DNA from: Desulfovibrio sp.
GTDB taxonomy: Bacteria > Desulfobacterota > Desulfovibrionia > Desulfovibrionales > Desulfovibrionaceae
NCBI GenBank assembly: GCA_016218665.1
Contig: JACRDI010000019.1
Location: 62,001 to 126,000 of the forward strand
DNA: 64,000 nt
Reading direction: 5' to 3'
Below the pieces are notes generated by a model that did no database searches, had not been told where the DNA came from, and saw only the letters and a program-made list of their open reading frames with translations. Below, piece by piece: positions 27,164 through 36,348 of this stretch. Made by a program: the position numbers and the translations under genes. Each line of letters starts with the position of its first letter. Position 1 is the stretch's first letter.

Positions 27164-27676
27164 CTACGGTTGCGATTGGTTGTTATTGCCGCCGGGCTCC
27201 AGCTCACGCCACATCTTGCGAAGGTATGACGGCGAGACCTGCACACGCAGCTGCTTCGAAAAATAGCGAGCGATGAGCCGGAAGCCAAGGCCCTGGGCGT
27301 GGAGCTCGCGCACCAACGCCCAGCGCGGGAGCAGCTTGTCGCGCAGGGCCGATGGTCGCTCGTCCCGCAAGTTCTTGGCGCGGGACTCGCGCACGCGTTG
27401 GAAGTCCGCGAACTGCTCCGGCCCTGCGGCACGAAAACCGCGTCGGCGGATCGTGTCAAAGCCGAAGCGGCGGATGGCACCGAGCAACGCGAGGTACGGA
27501 GTCGGCGGCGCGACAGGAACCGCTTCCCTTGGCGACGTAGTGGCGGCACATGCGGCGAAGGCGTCGTCAAGGATGCGTTCACGGTCTATTTCGGCAAGGC
27601 CCGCCAACCAGTGCAGCGCTCGAGCGCGCTCTTTTGCCGTATGCAGGCCGGATGGATGTGTCGCGAGCTTCGGCAC
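27164..27676 (-). CDS. Hypothetical island protein with helix-turn-helix-like C-terminus
   Basis: A 170-residue protein starting with GTG at 27676, preceded by TTGAGG within the end of the upstream gene (three bases apart), so it is translationally linked to the tyrosine-recombinase-like gene. The N-terminal half is helical and Arg-rich (LLGAIRRFGFDTIRRRG). The C-terminal segment (LVRELHAQGLGFRLIARYF, VSPSYLRKMWREL) resembles a helix-turn-helix of plasmid and island accessory proteins. DNA binding is plausible, and function is otherwise unknown. Confidence 0.65.
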   Translation of the reverse strand: MPKLATHPSGLHTAKERARALHWLAGLAEIDRERILDDAFAACAATTSPREAVPVAPPTPYLALLGAIRRFGFDTIRRRGFRAAGPEQFADFQRVRESRAKNLRDERPSALRDKLLPRWALVRELHAQGLGFRLIARYFSKQLRVQVSPSYLRKMWRELEPGGNNNQSQP

Positions 27677-27679
27677 GGC

Positions 27680-28639
27680 CTACCTCAAGTACGTGTCCAC
27701 GCTGTCCATGCGATTGTGCGCGATCTCATTCGCCACGGACTGCTTCGCTTCCTCATGAGACATGCCGGCCTCGACCGCCTCGTGCATTCGTTCCTGCGCG
27801 AAACTGTGCTTCAAGCCATGCGTGCCCCGGCCAGGCGCATACTGCCCCGTCGCCCTGGCGGCGGCTTCCACGGCCCGCAAAAACGTGCGGTACGGCGAGG
27901 CGAGTTGGCCGTGTTCTACGATGTGCCCTTCGAGTTCGCGGTACGTCGACGGCTGCACAAAGTGCTCGGTGTGCTTGCCGCCCTTTTCCGTGACCGTGAT
28001 GCGGCCGACGGAAGCGCCGGAGACCGGGTCCGTGCCGAGCCCCAGCAGGTTCGTGGACGTGAGCGGGTTGCTGCCGCGCGCCGGAGCGCCGACGCCTTCA
28101 GTTCGGCAGCCCGTTTCACCCATGAGCTTGGCCTGCAGCCGCAGCGCAGGCTCGGGAATCGCGGCGTAGAGTCCCTCCGGGTCGGGATACGCGCGCGAGG
28201 CGTAGCCGTTTGAACGCGCGGAAAGCTCGGCTCGCCAGTGCGCCTTCTCCTCCGCCAGGACGGTCCGTATGTCCGCCGCCGGTTCACCGCCGTGGCGCTC
28301 CGCGTACACGTCGAGGGCGTGGGAGAGCTTGGTGAGCGCGGATATTTCGCGCTCCAATGTCTGAAACGAGCCGCCTGCGTTGCGCAGCGCCTGGCCACGG
28401 CTTGCGATATACGTGCGGACAAACCCGGAGACGCGCTGCGCTTGGCGAAGGTCGCGCAGTCCGGCGCGCTGCAGGAACTCCACGAAGCGATGAATGTCAC
28501 TCCGATAGACGCCCCAGGTGCCGATGCCTCGGATGAAGCGCCAGTCCACTGTGCCCTTCTTCTTGCCAATGGCGCGGATGCCGCCAAGAAGCGCTTCGGC
28601 TTGCGAGTGCAGCGATTTCGGCCACCTGTTTGTTCCCAT
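27680..28639 (-). CDS. Tyrosine recombinase/integrase-like protein
   Basis: A 319-residue protein with an N-terminal SAM-like DNA-binding part (RSDIHRFVEFLQRAGLRDL) and a C-terminal catalytic-like domain. Candidate catalytic residues are Arg179 (ETGCRTEGVG), Lys219/222 (TVTEKGGK), His274 and His278 (THGLKHSF), His308 and the nucleophile Tyr317 (DSVDTYLR). The second catalytic Arg of the usual H-x-x-R is Lys277 here. Activity may therefore be altered, or it may be an accessory recombinase. The start at 28639 has AAGGA nine bases upstream. It heads a minus-strand operon. Confidence 0.75.
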   Translation of the reverse strand: MGTNRWPKSLHSQAEALLGGIRAIGKKKGTVDWRFIRGIGTWGVYRSDIHRFVEFLQRAGLRDLRQAQRVSGFVRTYIASRGQALRNAGGSFQTLEREISALTKLSHALDVYAERHGGEPAADIRTVLAEEKAHWRAELSARSNGYASRAYPDPEGLYAAIPEPALRLQAKLMGETGCRTEGVGAPARGSNPLTSTNLLGLGTDPVSGASVGRITVTEKGGKHTEHFVQPSTYRELEGHIVEHGQLASPYRTFLRAVEAAARATGQYAPGRGTHGLKHSFAQERMHEAVEAGMSHEEAKQSVANEIAHNRMDSVDTYLR

Positions 28640-28843
28640 CTTGTTGTCCTTCTTTCCGTTACGATCCGTTCGGCCGCCTGGTCCGTTGAGTAGTGTGCTC
28701 TTTCTACAGGCTGGGCCTGCGCGCCGATCTTGTCGGCATGTGCGCCAGGTCTTTTCCTGGTGCCGGCGGTAGCAACTCCGCCGATCCATCTTCCCTGCAG
28801 CTCCTTCTGCAGGTGGTTCTGGACTGGACCATCCGTTGGTTCT

Positions 28844-28861
28844 GCTCACGATATCGTGAGC
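28844..28861. promoter_or_regulatory. 18-bp perfect palindrome upstream of tyrosine recombinase gene
   Basis: GCTCACGATATCGTGAGC is identical on both strands. It lies 205 bases upstream of the recombinase-like gene. It is a candidate operator for a dimeric regulator or a recombinase binding site. Confidence 0.5.
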
Positions 28862-29075
28862 GGTTCGGGGCCTGCGCGGCGACTCAATGGTCGCCACAAA
28901 CACCTTGGAGAGCGCTTCAGCCATCCCGTCCAGCAGGCGGCCGTTCACGAAGCACAATGCTTCGAAGCTCAAAGCAAAACAGAGGCACAGAGTAGTCTGC
29001 GCCATGGCCAGAAAAAAATGCAAGTGCCGGAGAATGGGTTTTGAAGGACGCGGCGAAATTGGCGGGAATGAAATC

Positions 29076-29121
29076 CTGTCCGGTTTTGTTGACAGGACGA
29101 GCCGTCAACAAAACCGGACAG
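29076..29121. repeat. 18-bp perfect inverted repeat with 10-bp spacer
   Basis: CTGTCCGGTTTTGTTGAC and its exact complement flank the spacer AGGACGAGCC. The arms are AT-richer than the surroundings. There is no T-run placement suited to a simple terminator. The arm size suits a recombinase crossover or resolution site, or the end of a mobile element. Confidence 0.7.
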
Positions 29122-29420
29122 CAGCGGAGGCTTCGCAGGTCGGATCGGATGGGAAGAGTGCGCGCGTCGGTGCGCGGTCATTGTGCGCAGGCCAGTGCGT
29201 GCTGCCGCTGCTCGCACTGGCTTCTTTGAGCCAGCAGTTGCATCGGCGAGGAATAGGGCCTCTCTTTTTCTGACGCGTGCGGTTGCGCCACGTGTGGCAC
29301 ACAGCCGGCAACCCGTCCAGGCTCCACTGTGTCTCCGCTGGCACAGGGCGTCGCCGCCCCACCTGCCCAGACATTGGCATATCCACCTAGAATACAACAG
29401 TAATACTCGGGCATGATCGA

Positions 29421-29437
29421 CTGGCATGTGCTTTGTA
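29421..29437 (+). promoter_or_regulatory. Sigma-54 (-24/-12) promoter of glpX-prk-cbbM-cbbY
   Basis: CTGGCATGTGCTTTGTA fits the consensus YTGGCACGNNNNTTGCW at most positions: GG of the -24 element, TTG of the -12 element and exact spacing. Transcription would start about ten bases downstream, giving a leader of about 40 bases before glpX. A sigma-54 activator gene lies in the same cluster. Confidence 0.65.
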
Positions 29438-29488
29438 CTGCCGGGGGCAGGATTTCCCGCAACGCCCCCCTGGGCAAGGAGAACGCGT

Positions 29489-30478
29489 ATGAGACAGCAA
29501 ATGTCGACTCGCCATCTGGCAGTGGAGCTGACCGCCATCACCGACGCCGCGGCCCTGGCCTCGTATTGCTGGCTGGGCATGGGCCGTAAGAAGTCCGGCG
29601 ACAAGGCCGCAGTGGACGCCATGCGCCGGGGCTTCATGGAAATGGATGTCGACGGCATCGTCGTCATCGGCGAGGGCGAGAAGGACGAGGCCCCCATGCT
29701 CTACAACGGCGAGCGCGTGGGCACGGGCAAAGGCCCCCGCGTCGACGTGGCCGTGGATCCGGTGGAGGGCACGCGCCTTTTGGCTCTGGGCCGCCCCAAC
29801 GCCATTGCCGTTGTGGCCCTGGCCCCGCGCGGCACCATGTTCGACCCCGGACCGGCCTTCTACATGCAGAAGCTGGTTGTGCCGGAACAGGCGCGCGGGC
29901 TGGTGGACATCAACGCCCCGGTGGGCCGCACCCTGGCCATCGTGGCCGAGGCCCTGGGCAAGAAGGTGCGGGATCTCGTGGTCTTCGTGCTGGAGAAGGA
30001 CCGCCACTCCCGGCTCATCGAAGACATCCGCTCCGCCGGGGCGCGCATCCAGCTGCACACCGACGGCGATGTGGCCGGGGCCATCATGGCCGTCATGCCC
30101 GGCACCGGCGTGGACCTGATGCTGGGCACTGGCGGCACGCCGGAAGCCGTGCTGGCCGCCGTGGCGGTCCGCATCCTTGGGGGCGAGATGCAGGGTCGGC
30201 TGGACCCGCAGTCGCCCGAGGAGGCCCAGGCCGTGAGCACGGCAGGGCTTTGCACCGCCCGCGTGCTGCGCACCGAGGATCTGGTCGGCAGCGACGACAT
30301 CCTCTTCGCCGCCACGGGCATCACCGATGGCACCTTCCTTTCCGGCGTGACCCGCACCGAGGAAGGCATACGCACCTGTTCGCTGGTCATGAGCGGAACC
30401 TCGCGCACCGTGCGCCGCATCCAGTCCGTGTACACGCCCCTCCGCATGAGCCTGCTTGAGGCGCAAGCCTGCGCCTAG
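29489..30478 (+). CDS. glpX: Class II fructose-1,6-bisphosphatase (GlpX type)
   Basis: Hydrolyses fructose-1,6-bisphosphate, and in autotrophs often also sedoheptulose-1,7-bisphosphate, in the Calvin cycle. The protein has 329 residues. Motifs are [16 protein letters not shown], the metal site [37 protein letters not shown] and [11 protein letters not shown]. The start at 29489 follows AAGGAG; the frame is open further upstream but lacks a ribosome-binding site there. It is the first gene of the plus arm of the CBB cluster, 29 bases before prk. No separate SBPase is visible, which supports a dual role. Confidence 0.95.
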   Translation: MRQQMSTRHLAVELTAITDAAALASYCWLGMGRKKSGDKAAVDAMRRGFMEMDVDGIVVIGEGEKDEAPMLYNGERVGTGKGPRVDVAVDPVEGTRLLALGRPNAIAVVALAPRGTMFDPGPAFYMQKLVVPEQARGLVDINAPVGRTLAIVAEALGKKVRDLVVFVLEKDRHSRLIEDIRSAGARIQLHTDGDVAGAIMAVMPGTGVDLMLGTGGTPEAVLAAVAVRILGGEMQGRLDPQSPEEAQAVSTAGLCTARVLRTEDLVGSDDILFAATGITDGTFLSGVTRTEEGIRTCSLVMSGTSRTVRRIQSVYTPLRMSLLEAQACA

Positions 30479-30507
30479 CCGGACAGAACCCGGCAAGGAC
30501 ATACATC

Positions 30508-31434
30508 ATGAAACGCACGCGTCCCATCCTTCTCGGCATCGTCGGCGACTCGGCCACGGGCAAGACCACCATCTCCGCGGGCATAGAGAACATCCTCGGC
30601 CCGGAGCGGGTGACGAACCTCTGCTCGGACGACTACCACAAGTACAACCGCGTCCAGAGACGGAAGCAGGACATCTGCGCCCTGCACCCGGACTGCAACC
30701 ACATCGACATCATGGAGCACAACTTCCACCAGCTGCGCCGCGGCGAGGCCATCCTGAAGCCGGTGTACAACCACGCGACCGGCGACTTCGACCCGCCGGT
30801 GTACGTGAAGCCCAGGGAGTTCGTCATCATCGAGGGGCTGCTCGGCTTTTACAACCAGGCCATGCGCGACGCCTTCGACGTGAAGATCTACCTGGACCCC
30901 CAGGAAGAGCTGCGCGTGGACTGGAAGTTCAAGCGCGACACCGTGAAGCGCGGCTACACCCGGGAGGAGGTGCAGGCCTCCCTGGATCGCCGGACCGATG
31001 TCTCGGTCAACTACATCCGCCCCCAGCGGAGATTTGCGGACATCGTGTGCAGCTTTTTCCGGCCCGAGGGCGCCAGCGAAGAGACCGGCACGCACCTGAA
31101 CACCAAGCTCATCCTGCGGCCCACCATCCAGCACCCGGATTTCGCCGAGTTCATCGACCAGCGGCCGGGAGTGAAGGAGAAGTGCCTGACCATCACCCTG
31201 GGCCGCGACGAAGGCCTGCCCGTGGATATTCTGCAGATCACGGGCACCATCAAGCCCGTGACGGCGGAAACGCTCATGGACATCATCATGGACCACTTGA
31301 GCGGCGTGGAGCCCCTGAGCACGGACAAGGTGGGCACCTACATGGAAGGCGCCGAGGAGAAGCGCAGCTATCCGCTCGGCATCATGCAGCTCTTGACCTG
31401 CTACCACCTGCTCAACGCACGCACGCGCATCTGA
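30508..31434 (+). CDS. prk: Phosphoribulokinase
   Basis: Makes ribulose-1,5-bisphosphate, a diagnostic Calvin-cycle step. The protein has 308 residues, in the range of bacterial class I enzymes. The Walker A loop is GDSATGKTT (residues 14-22), followed by [10 protein letters not shown], the [12 protein letters not shown] segment and [10 protein letters not shown]. The absence of paired regulatory cysteines typical of chloroplast enzymes fits bacterial regulation by other means. It lies between glpX and cbbM, and its specific presence argues that the RuBisCO serves CO2 fixation and not only nucleotide salvage. Confidence 0.96.
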   Translation: MKRTRPILLGIVGDSATGKTTISAGIENILGPERVTNLCSDDYHKYNRVQRRKQDICALHPDCNHIDIMEHNFHQLRRGEAILKPVYNHATGDFDPPVYVKPREFVIIEGLLGFYNQAMRDAFDVKIYLDPQEELRVDWKFKRDTVKRGYTREEVQASLDRRTDVSVNYIRPQRRFADIVCSFFRPEGASEETGTHLNTKLILRPTIQHPDFAEFIDQRPGVKEKCLTITLGRDEGLPVDILQITGTIKPVTAETLMDIIMDHLSGVEPLSTDKVGTYMEGAEEKRSYPLGIMQLLTCYHLLNARTRI

Positions 31435-31460
31435 CTGCCCCGTGCAACAAGGAGACGACC

Positions 31461-32852
31461 ATGGCCATATTCGATCAGAGCAGCCGCTACGTGAATCTGG
31501 ACCTCAAGGAGAGCGGGCTTGTCGCCGGCGGCCGGCACGTGCTGTGCGCTTATGTCATGAAGCCCAAGCTGGGCCACGGTCCGCTGGAGATCGCCGCGCA
31601 TTTCGCCGCGGAGTCCTCCACCGGCACCAATGTGGAGGTGTGCACCACGGATGATTTCACCCGCGGGGTGGACGCCCTGGTGTACGAGGTCATTCCCAGG
31701 GGCAAGCTCGAGGCGCTGGTGAAGATCGCCTTCCCGCTGGAGCTCTTCGACCGCAACATCATCGACGGCAAGGCCATGCTGGCCTCGTTCCTCACCCTGT
31801 GCATCGGCAACAACCAGGGCATGGGCGACCTGGAGTACTCCAAATTGCACGACTTCTACGTGCCCCCCGCGTACCTCGCGCTCTTCGACGGCCCGGCCAT
31901 GAACATCGTGGATTTCTGGCGCGTGCTGGGCCGGCCGGAAGAAAACGGCGGCATGATCGTGGGCACCATCGTGAAGCCCAAGCTGGGCCTCCGGCCAGCG
32001 CCCTTCGCCGAGGCCTGCTACCGTTTCTGGCTTGGCGGCGACTTCGTGAAGAACGATGAACCGCAAGGCAACCAGGTTTTCGCCCCGCTGAAGGAGACCA
32101 TCGCCGCCGTGGCCGAGGCCATGCGCCGCGCACAGGACGAGACCGGCCAGGCCAAGCTCTTCTCGGCCAACATCACGGCCGACGATCCTGCGGAGATCAT
32201 CGCCCGGGGCGAATACATCCTCAAGACCTTCGGCGAGAACGCCAGCCACGTGGCCTTCCTTGTGGACGGATACGTGGCCGGACCCACGGCGGTGACCACG
32301 GTGCGCCGCAACTTCCCCGGCCAGTTCCTGCACTTTCACCGCGCCGGGCACGGGGCCGTCACCTCGCCGCAGTCCAAGCGCGGCTACACGGCCTTCGTGC
32401 TCTCCAAGATGTCGCGGCTGCAGGGGGCGTCCGGCATCCACACGGGCACCATGGGCTTCGGCAAGATGGAGGGCGCGCCCGAGGACAAAGCCATCGCCTA
32501 CATGCTGGAGCGCCAGGACGCCCATGGTCCGTACTTCCGGCAGCAGTGGCACGGCATGAAAGCGACCACGCCCATGATCTCCGGCGGCATGAATGCCCTG
32601 CGATTGCCGGCCTTCTTCGACAACCTGGGGCATTCCAACGTCTGCCAGACCTCCGGGGGCGGGGCCTTCGGACATCTGGACGGCCCCACGGCCGGGGCGC
32701 TCTCGCTCCACCAGGCCCACGACGCCTGGCGCCAGGGCGTGGATCTGGTGGAATACGCCAAGGGGCACAAGGAGCTGGCCAGGGCCTTTGAGTCCTTCCC
32801 CGGCGACGCGGACCTCTACCACCCCGGCTGGCGCGCGCGCCTGAACCTGTAG
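31461..32852 (+). CDS. cbbM: Form II ribulose-1,5-bisphosphate carboxylase/oxygenase
   Basis: Carboxylates ribulose-1,5-bisphosphate. The protein has 463 residues and is close throughout to the Rhodospirillum rubrum form II enzyme (dimeric, no small subunit). The active-site Lys lies in [11 protein letters not shown] (about residue 172), the carbamylated Lys in [12 protein letters not shown] (about 197, with Asp and Glu metal ligands), and loop 6 in [17 protein letters not shown] and [11 protein letters not shown] are present. The ATG at 31461 follows AAGGAG, 26 bases after prk. Form II enzymes have poor CO2/O2 discrimination, which suits an anaerobe. Confidence 0.98.
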   Translation: MAIFDQSSRYVNLDLKESGLVAGGRHVLCAYVMKPKLGHGPLEIAAHFAAESSTGTNVEVCTTDDFTRGVDALVYEVIPRGKLEALVKIAFPLELFDRNIIDGKAMLASFLTLCIGNNQGMGDLEYSKLHDFYVPPAYLALFDGPAMNIVDFWRVLGRPEENGGMIVGTIVKPKLGLRPAPFAEACYRFWLGGDFVKNDEPQGNQVFAPLKETIAAVAEAMRRAQDETGQAKLFSANITADDPAEIIARGEYILKTFGENASHVAFLVDGYVAGPTAVTTVRRNFPGQFLHFHRAGHGAVTSPQSKRGYTAFVLSKMSRLQGASGIHTGTMGFGKMEGAPEDKAIAYMLERQDAHGPYFRQQWHGMKATTPMISGGMNALRLPAFFDNLGHSNVCQTSGGGAFGHLDGPTAGALSLHQAHDAWRQGVDLVEYAKGHKELARAFESFPGDADLYHPGWRARLNL

Positions 32853-32866
32853 TTCCTTCCTGCCTT

Positions 32867-32900
32867 GCCGGCGGCGCGTGCGTGCGGACGCGCCGCCGGC
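32867..32900 (+). repeat. Intercistronic stem-loop between cbbM and cbbY
   Basis: A 13-bp perfect stem (GCCGGCGGCGCGT and complement) with an eight-base loop. No T-run follows, so it is more likely an mRNA-stabilising or processing hairpin than a full terminator. Confidence 0.6.
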
Positions 32901-32923
32901 CCCTTGCGGATACGGAGGAGCCC

Positions 32924-33685
32924 ATGCCACTTGGGGCCTTGCTGTGGGATATGGACGGAACCCTGGTGGACAGCGAGGAGCTGCACCGGCTGGCCTTCAA
33001 TCAGGCCTTTGCCCAGGCGGGGCTGGAGCTGCGCTGGGGCCGCCGGGAATACCGGGATCTGCTGGCCGTGGCCGGAGGCAGGGAGCGCATCCGCCACGCC
33101 CTGGCCGCCCGGCCGGACCTTTGCGCCCAGGCCGCGCGCCTGGATCTGGCCGCCCTGCACCGCCGCAAGACCCGGATTTTCGGCGCGCTGCTGGCCGGGG
33201 CGACCACCCTCCGGCCCGGCGTGGCCCGGCTCCTGCGCCAGGCCGAGGCCGCGGGGCTCCGGCAAGCCATTGTCACCACCACCAGCGCGGCCAATGTCGA
33301 CATCCTGCTGGGCACCCACCTGCGCGCCGTGGATGTGCGCTTTGCGGCCATGGTCACCGGAGAGGACGTGGCGGCCAAGAAACCCGCGCCCCACGCCCAC
33401 CTGCTGGCCCTGGCCCGCCTGGGCCTGGAGTCCGACGACTGCCTGGCCCTGGAAGACTCGGGCAACGGCCTGGCCGCCGCCCGCGCCGCGGGCATCCCCA
33501 CCCTCGTCACCTGGAACGCCTACACCGAGGAGGACGACTTCTGCGGGGCCCTCGGCGTGCTGGACCACCTGGGCGAGCCGGGCAAACCCTGCCGGCAGCG
33601 CTCGGGGACGCCCCTGGGCGGGCCCTGCGTGAACCTCGAGGACCTGCGCGCCTGGCATGGCAGCCTGCCCCGCGCGGCGGGCTAG
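32924..33685 (+). CDS. cbbY: CbbY-like HAD phosphatase
   Basis: A 253-residue HAD-superfamily hydrolase of the CbbY type. In autotrophs CbbY removes xylulose-1,5-bisphosphate, a by-product that inhibits RuBisCO. Motif I is LLWDMDGTLVDSEELH, motif II TTTSA, motif III the Lys in VAAKKPAPH, and motif IV ALEDSGNG. The start at 32924 follows ACGGAGGAG. Its stop and that of the convergent regulator gene share the bases CTAG. The context beside cbbM supports the repair role, though HAD specificities are hard to tell from sequence alone. Confidence 0.88.
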   Translation: MPLGALLWDMDGTLVDSEELHRLAFNQAFAQAGLELRWGRREYRDLLAVAGGRERIRHALAARPDLCAQAARLDLAALHRRKTRIFGALLAGATTLRPGVARLLRQAEAAGLRQAIVTTTSAANVDILLGTHLRAVDVRFAAMVTGEDVAAKKPAPHAHLLALARLGLESDDCLALEDSGNGLAAARAAGIPTLVTWNAYTEEDDFCGALGVLDHLGEPGKPCRQRSGTPLGGPCVNLEDLRAWHGSLPRAAG

Positions 33686-35061
33686 AGGCCCAGACGCTTC
33701 ATCTTGCGGTACAGGGTGCGCCTGGGAATGCCTGAAAGCCGCGCGGCCTCGCTCACGTTGCCTTCGGCTTGGCGCAGGAAGCGCTCCAGCTCCTTGCGCT
33801 CGAAGTTGGTCATGATCCGGCTGCGGCGCTCGGCATAGGAGTCGTCCAACGCCTCCGGGCCGTCCTCCGCCACCGGAACCTGGACCGCCATGCCCTGGCC
33901 GTTGCCTCTGACCGGGGCGATGGCCAGGTCCGCGCTGCGGATGAACCCGTCGCGGCAGAGGATGGCCGCGCGCTCGATGACATTCTCCAGCTCGCGCACG
34001 TTGCCGGGCCAACGGTAGGCCTGCATGAGCCCAAGCGCATCCTCGTCGATGCCCGCGATCTTTTTGTTCAGCTTGGCCTCGGCCTTGGTGACGAAGTGGT
34101 AGGCCAGGTAGGGCAGATCCTCGGCGCGCTCCCGCAGGGGCGGCAGGGTGATGGTGAAGGCGTTGAAACGATAGAACAGGTCGCGGCGAAAGGCGTCGCT
34201 CTCCACCGCGCCGTCCAGGTCGCGGTTGGTGGCGGCGATGACGCGGACCCGCACCGTGCGCGTAACGGTGTCGCCCACACGGCGCACTTCGCCAGTCTGC
34301 AGAAAGCGCAGCAGCTTGGCCTGCAGTTCCCGGCTCATGTCCCCGATCTCGTCCAGAAACAAGGTGCCGCCGTCGGCCTCCTCCAAGAGGCCCGGCCGGT
34401 CGCACTCCGCGCCGGTGAAGGCACCCTTGCGGTAGCCGAACAGCTCGCTTTCCATGAGGTTCGCCGTGAAGGCCGTGCAGTTCACGGGCACGAAGGGCTT
34501 GTGGCGCAGTGGGCTGGTCTGGTGGATGCTTCGGGCGGCCAGGTCCTTGCCCACCCCGGTCTCGCCCAGAAGCAACACCGTGGTGGGCGTGGGGGCCACG
34601 CGCTCGATGAGCTCGGCCACAGCCCGGATGCCTGGCGACTTGCCCACCATGCGCCCCCCCGCGCCGGCGCGCAGAGCCGGGTCGCGGCCTGCGGCCATAA
34701 GCCGGGTGCAGCAGGCGTTGCCCTGCTGGGCGTCCAGGGCGAGCAGGCGCACCAGCCGCGCCCCGGCTCCGGAGAGGATCACCGCCCCGGCCGGCCGCGC
34801 CTCCTCCAGGCTCCGGGAGGTGCGCTCGTCGCCCGAGGCGTCCACGATGAGGTGCAGGCCCTCGGCTTCGGCCAAATCGTTCAGAGCGGCCACCAGGGGC
34901 AGCTTCAGCTCCCTGGACAGCGTGAGGCTCGAGGGCTCCGAACGCGGGTCCAGCAGGCCCGCGAGCTCCACGCCCGGAATCTCGCGCAGAGCCGCCACGA
35001 AGGGCCCGCAGGTTCTGCCCGCGCCGACCACCAGCACCTTGATTGTGGCGTCAGTCCACAC
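33682..35061 (-). CDS. Sigma-54-dependent enhancer-binding regulator with Rossmann-type N-terminus
   Basis: A 459-residue activator. The N-terminal domain (about 1-110) begins [19 protein letters not shown] with a downstream DPRSEP and [10 protein letters not shown], a dinucleotide-binding Rossmann pattern like oxidoreductases, not a receiver or GAF domain. The AAA+ domain follows: Walker [16 protein letters not shown] loop ([12 protein letters not shown]), Walker [11 protein letters not shown], and arginine-finger region DLFYRFN. The C-terminal Fis-type helix-turn-helix is [18 protein letters not shown]. It lies 70 bases behind gap and probably controls both CBB arms. Confidence 0.93.
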   Translation of the reverse strand: MWTDATIKVLVVGAGRTCGPFVAALREIPGVELAGLLDPRSEPSSLTLSRELKLPLVAALNDLAEAEGLHLIVDASGDERTSRSLEEARPAGAVILSGAGARLVRLLALDAQQGNACCTRLMAAGRDPALRAGAGGRMVGKSPGIRAVAELIERVAPTPTTVLLLGETGVGKDLAARSIHQTSPLRHKPFVPVNCTAFTANLMESELFGYRKGAFTGAECDRPGLLEEADGGTLFLDEIGDMSRELQAKLLRFLQTGEVRRVGDTVTRTVRVRVIAATNRDLDGAVESDAFRRDLFYRFNAFTITLPPLRERAEDLPYLAYHFVTKAEAKLNKKIAGIDEDALGLMQAYRWPGNVRELENVIERAAILCRDGFIRSADLAIAPVRGNGQGMAVQVPVAEDGPEALDDSYAERRSRIMTNFERKELERFLRQAEGNVSEAARLSGIPRRTLYRKMKRLGL

Positions 35062-35131
35062 AACCGCTCCCTCTTCGGCGGATTCCCGCCCCGGGCCAGG
35101 GGCTCCGACTGGTGGGAAGCGCCGTCTCCTT

Positions 35132-36115
35132 TCAGTTCAGCGCGGCAGCCTTTCTGATCAGCCGCAGCAGCTGGTTGGTGAAGCCGGACTCGTTGTCGTA
35201 CCAGACGATGAGCTTCACCTGGGTGCCGCCGATGACGTTGGTGAGCCCGGCGTCCACCACGCCGCCGAAGGTGCTGCCCACGAAATCCGAGGAGACCAGC
35301 GGCTCCTCCGTGTAGCCGAAGGACTCGTTGGCCGCGGCCTGCATGACGGCGTTGACCTCTTCCCTGGTCGTGGCGCGCCCCAGCTCGCAGGTCAGGTCCA
35401 CGATGGAGACGTCGGGGGTGGGCACGCGGATGGCGAAGCCGTCCAGCCGGCCCTTCATCTCCGGAATGACCAGGGACAGGGCACGGGCGGCGCCGGTGGT
35501 GGTGGGGACTATGTTCAGGGCCGCGGCGCGGGCGCGGCGGATGTCCTTGTGGGAGCCGTCGTGCAGGCGCTGGTCCATGGTGTAGCTGTGGATGGTGGTC
35601 ATGAGCCCGTGCCGGATTCCGAAGGCGCTGTGCAGGGCCTTGACCGCCGGGGCGAGGCAGTTGGTGGTGCACGAGGCGCTGGAGATGATCCTGTGCTCGG
35701 GCCTGAGGTCGGCGTCGTTGACGCCCACCACGATGGTCGCGTCCATCTCCTTGCCCGGGGCGGAGAGGATGACGCGCCTGGCGCCGCAGGCGAGGTGCGT
35801 GCTGCAACCGGCGCGGTCGTTCAGCTTGCCCGTGGACTCGATGACGATGTCGCAGCCAAGATCCTTCCAGCTCCATTCGCCCGTGGCGAAGCGGGTGACG
35901 ACAACCTGGCGGCCGTCGAGCAGAAAGCCCTGCCCGTTGCCCTCCACGCGCGGGAAGGGCCCGTGCACGGAGTCGTATTTCAGCAGGTGCGCAAGGTCCT
36001 TGTTGGTGGCGCGGGCGTTGATGACCGCCAGCTCCAGGTCCTTGTCGTCCGCCAAAAGGCGGGTCAGGCAGCGGCCGATGCGGCCGAATCCGTTGATGCC
36101 GATTCTCGTCGCCAT
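35132..36115 (-). CDS. gap: Glyceraldehyde-3-phosphate dehydrogenase, NADP-type (GapB-like)
   Basis: Reduces 1,3-bisphosphoglycerate in the Calvin cycle direction. The protein has 327 residues with GINGFGRIGR at the N-terminus and the catalytic Cys in SSASCTTNCLAP. After the second beta strand the sequence is VINARATNKDLAHLL: the Asp that marks NAD-only enzymes (as in INDLLD of E. coli GapA) is replaced by Ala34, as in the NADP-using GapB of Bacillus. An anabolic, NADPH-using enzyme is therefore likely. The start at 36115 follows AAAGGAG. It lies between rpe and the regulator. Confidence 0.94.
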   Translation of the reverse strand: MATRIGINGFGRIGRCLTRLLADDKDLELAVINARATNKDLAHLLKYDSVHGPFPRVEGNGQGFLLDGRQVVVTRFATGEWSWKDLGCDIVIESTGKLNDRAGCSTHLACGARRVILSAPGKEMDATIVVGVNDADLRPEHRIISSASCTTNCLAPAVKALHSAFGIRHGLMTTIHSYTMDQRLHDGSHKDIRRARAAALNIVPTTTGAARALSLVIPEMKGRLDGFAIRVPTPDVSIVDLTCELGRATTREEVNAVMQAAANESFGYTEEPLVSSDFVGSTFGGVVDAGLTNVIGGTQVKLIVWYDNESGFTNQLLRLIRKAAALN

Positions 36116-36348
36116 GAGGGACTCCTTTGCGCCCGTGCGAGCGCGTGCTCAAAACATACGTTTTTGCCCGGCCGGGGCCACAAGAATTCCACCAACGGCC
36201 GGGGACCGGGGCCGAATGGCCGTCTTGCCCCGCCGCCCGGCTCCCTCCGGGCGCACGCTCAATAATTTCAAGCGGTTGCCAGCATGCGTTCCCCAGGGGG
36301 GAGCGCCCTGGCGCCGTGGGGCGCGCCAGTGGACGAGCTTTCGGCCGT

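Larger units (their letters stand above)
28640..29420. other. Intergenic region upstream of the recombinase operon, right edge of the island
   Basis: About 780 bases without a convincing gene. It contains an 18-bp perfect palindrome (28844-28861) and an 18-bp inverted repeat with 10-base spacer (29076-29121), listed separately. A plus-strand start at 29004 (MARKKCKCRRMGFEGRGE) resembles the beginning of a small basic protein but soon runs through the inverted repeat, and may be an interrupted or decayed gene. The far right part leads into the glpX promoter. Confidence 0.5.

Noticed and set aside
29004-29273. Plus-strand frame beginning MARKKCKCRRMGFEG as a gene
   Set aside because: It resembles the beginning of a small basic protein but passes through the perfect inverted repeat and loses any recognisable sequence. 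At best it is a broken fragment.
36116-36348. A third sigma-54 promoter in front of gap (CTGGCAACCGCTTGAAA on the minus strand)
   Set aside because: The distance between the GG and TTG elements is one base short of the strict spacing, so it is unlikely to function.
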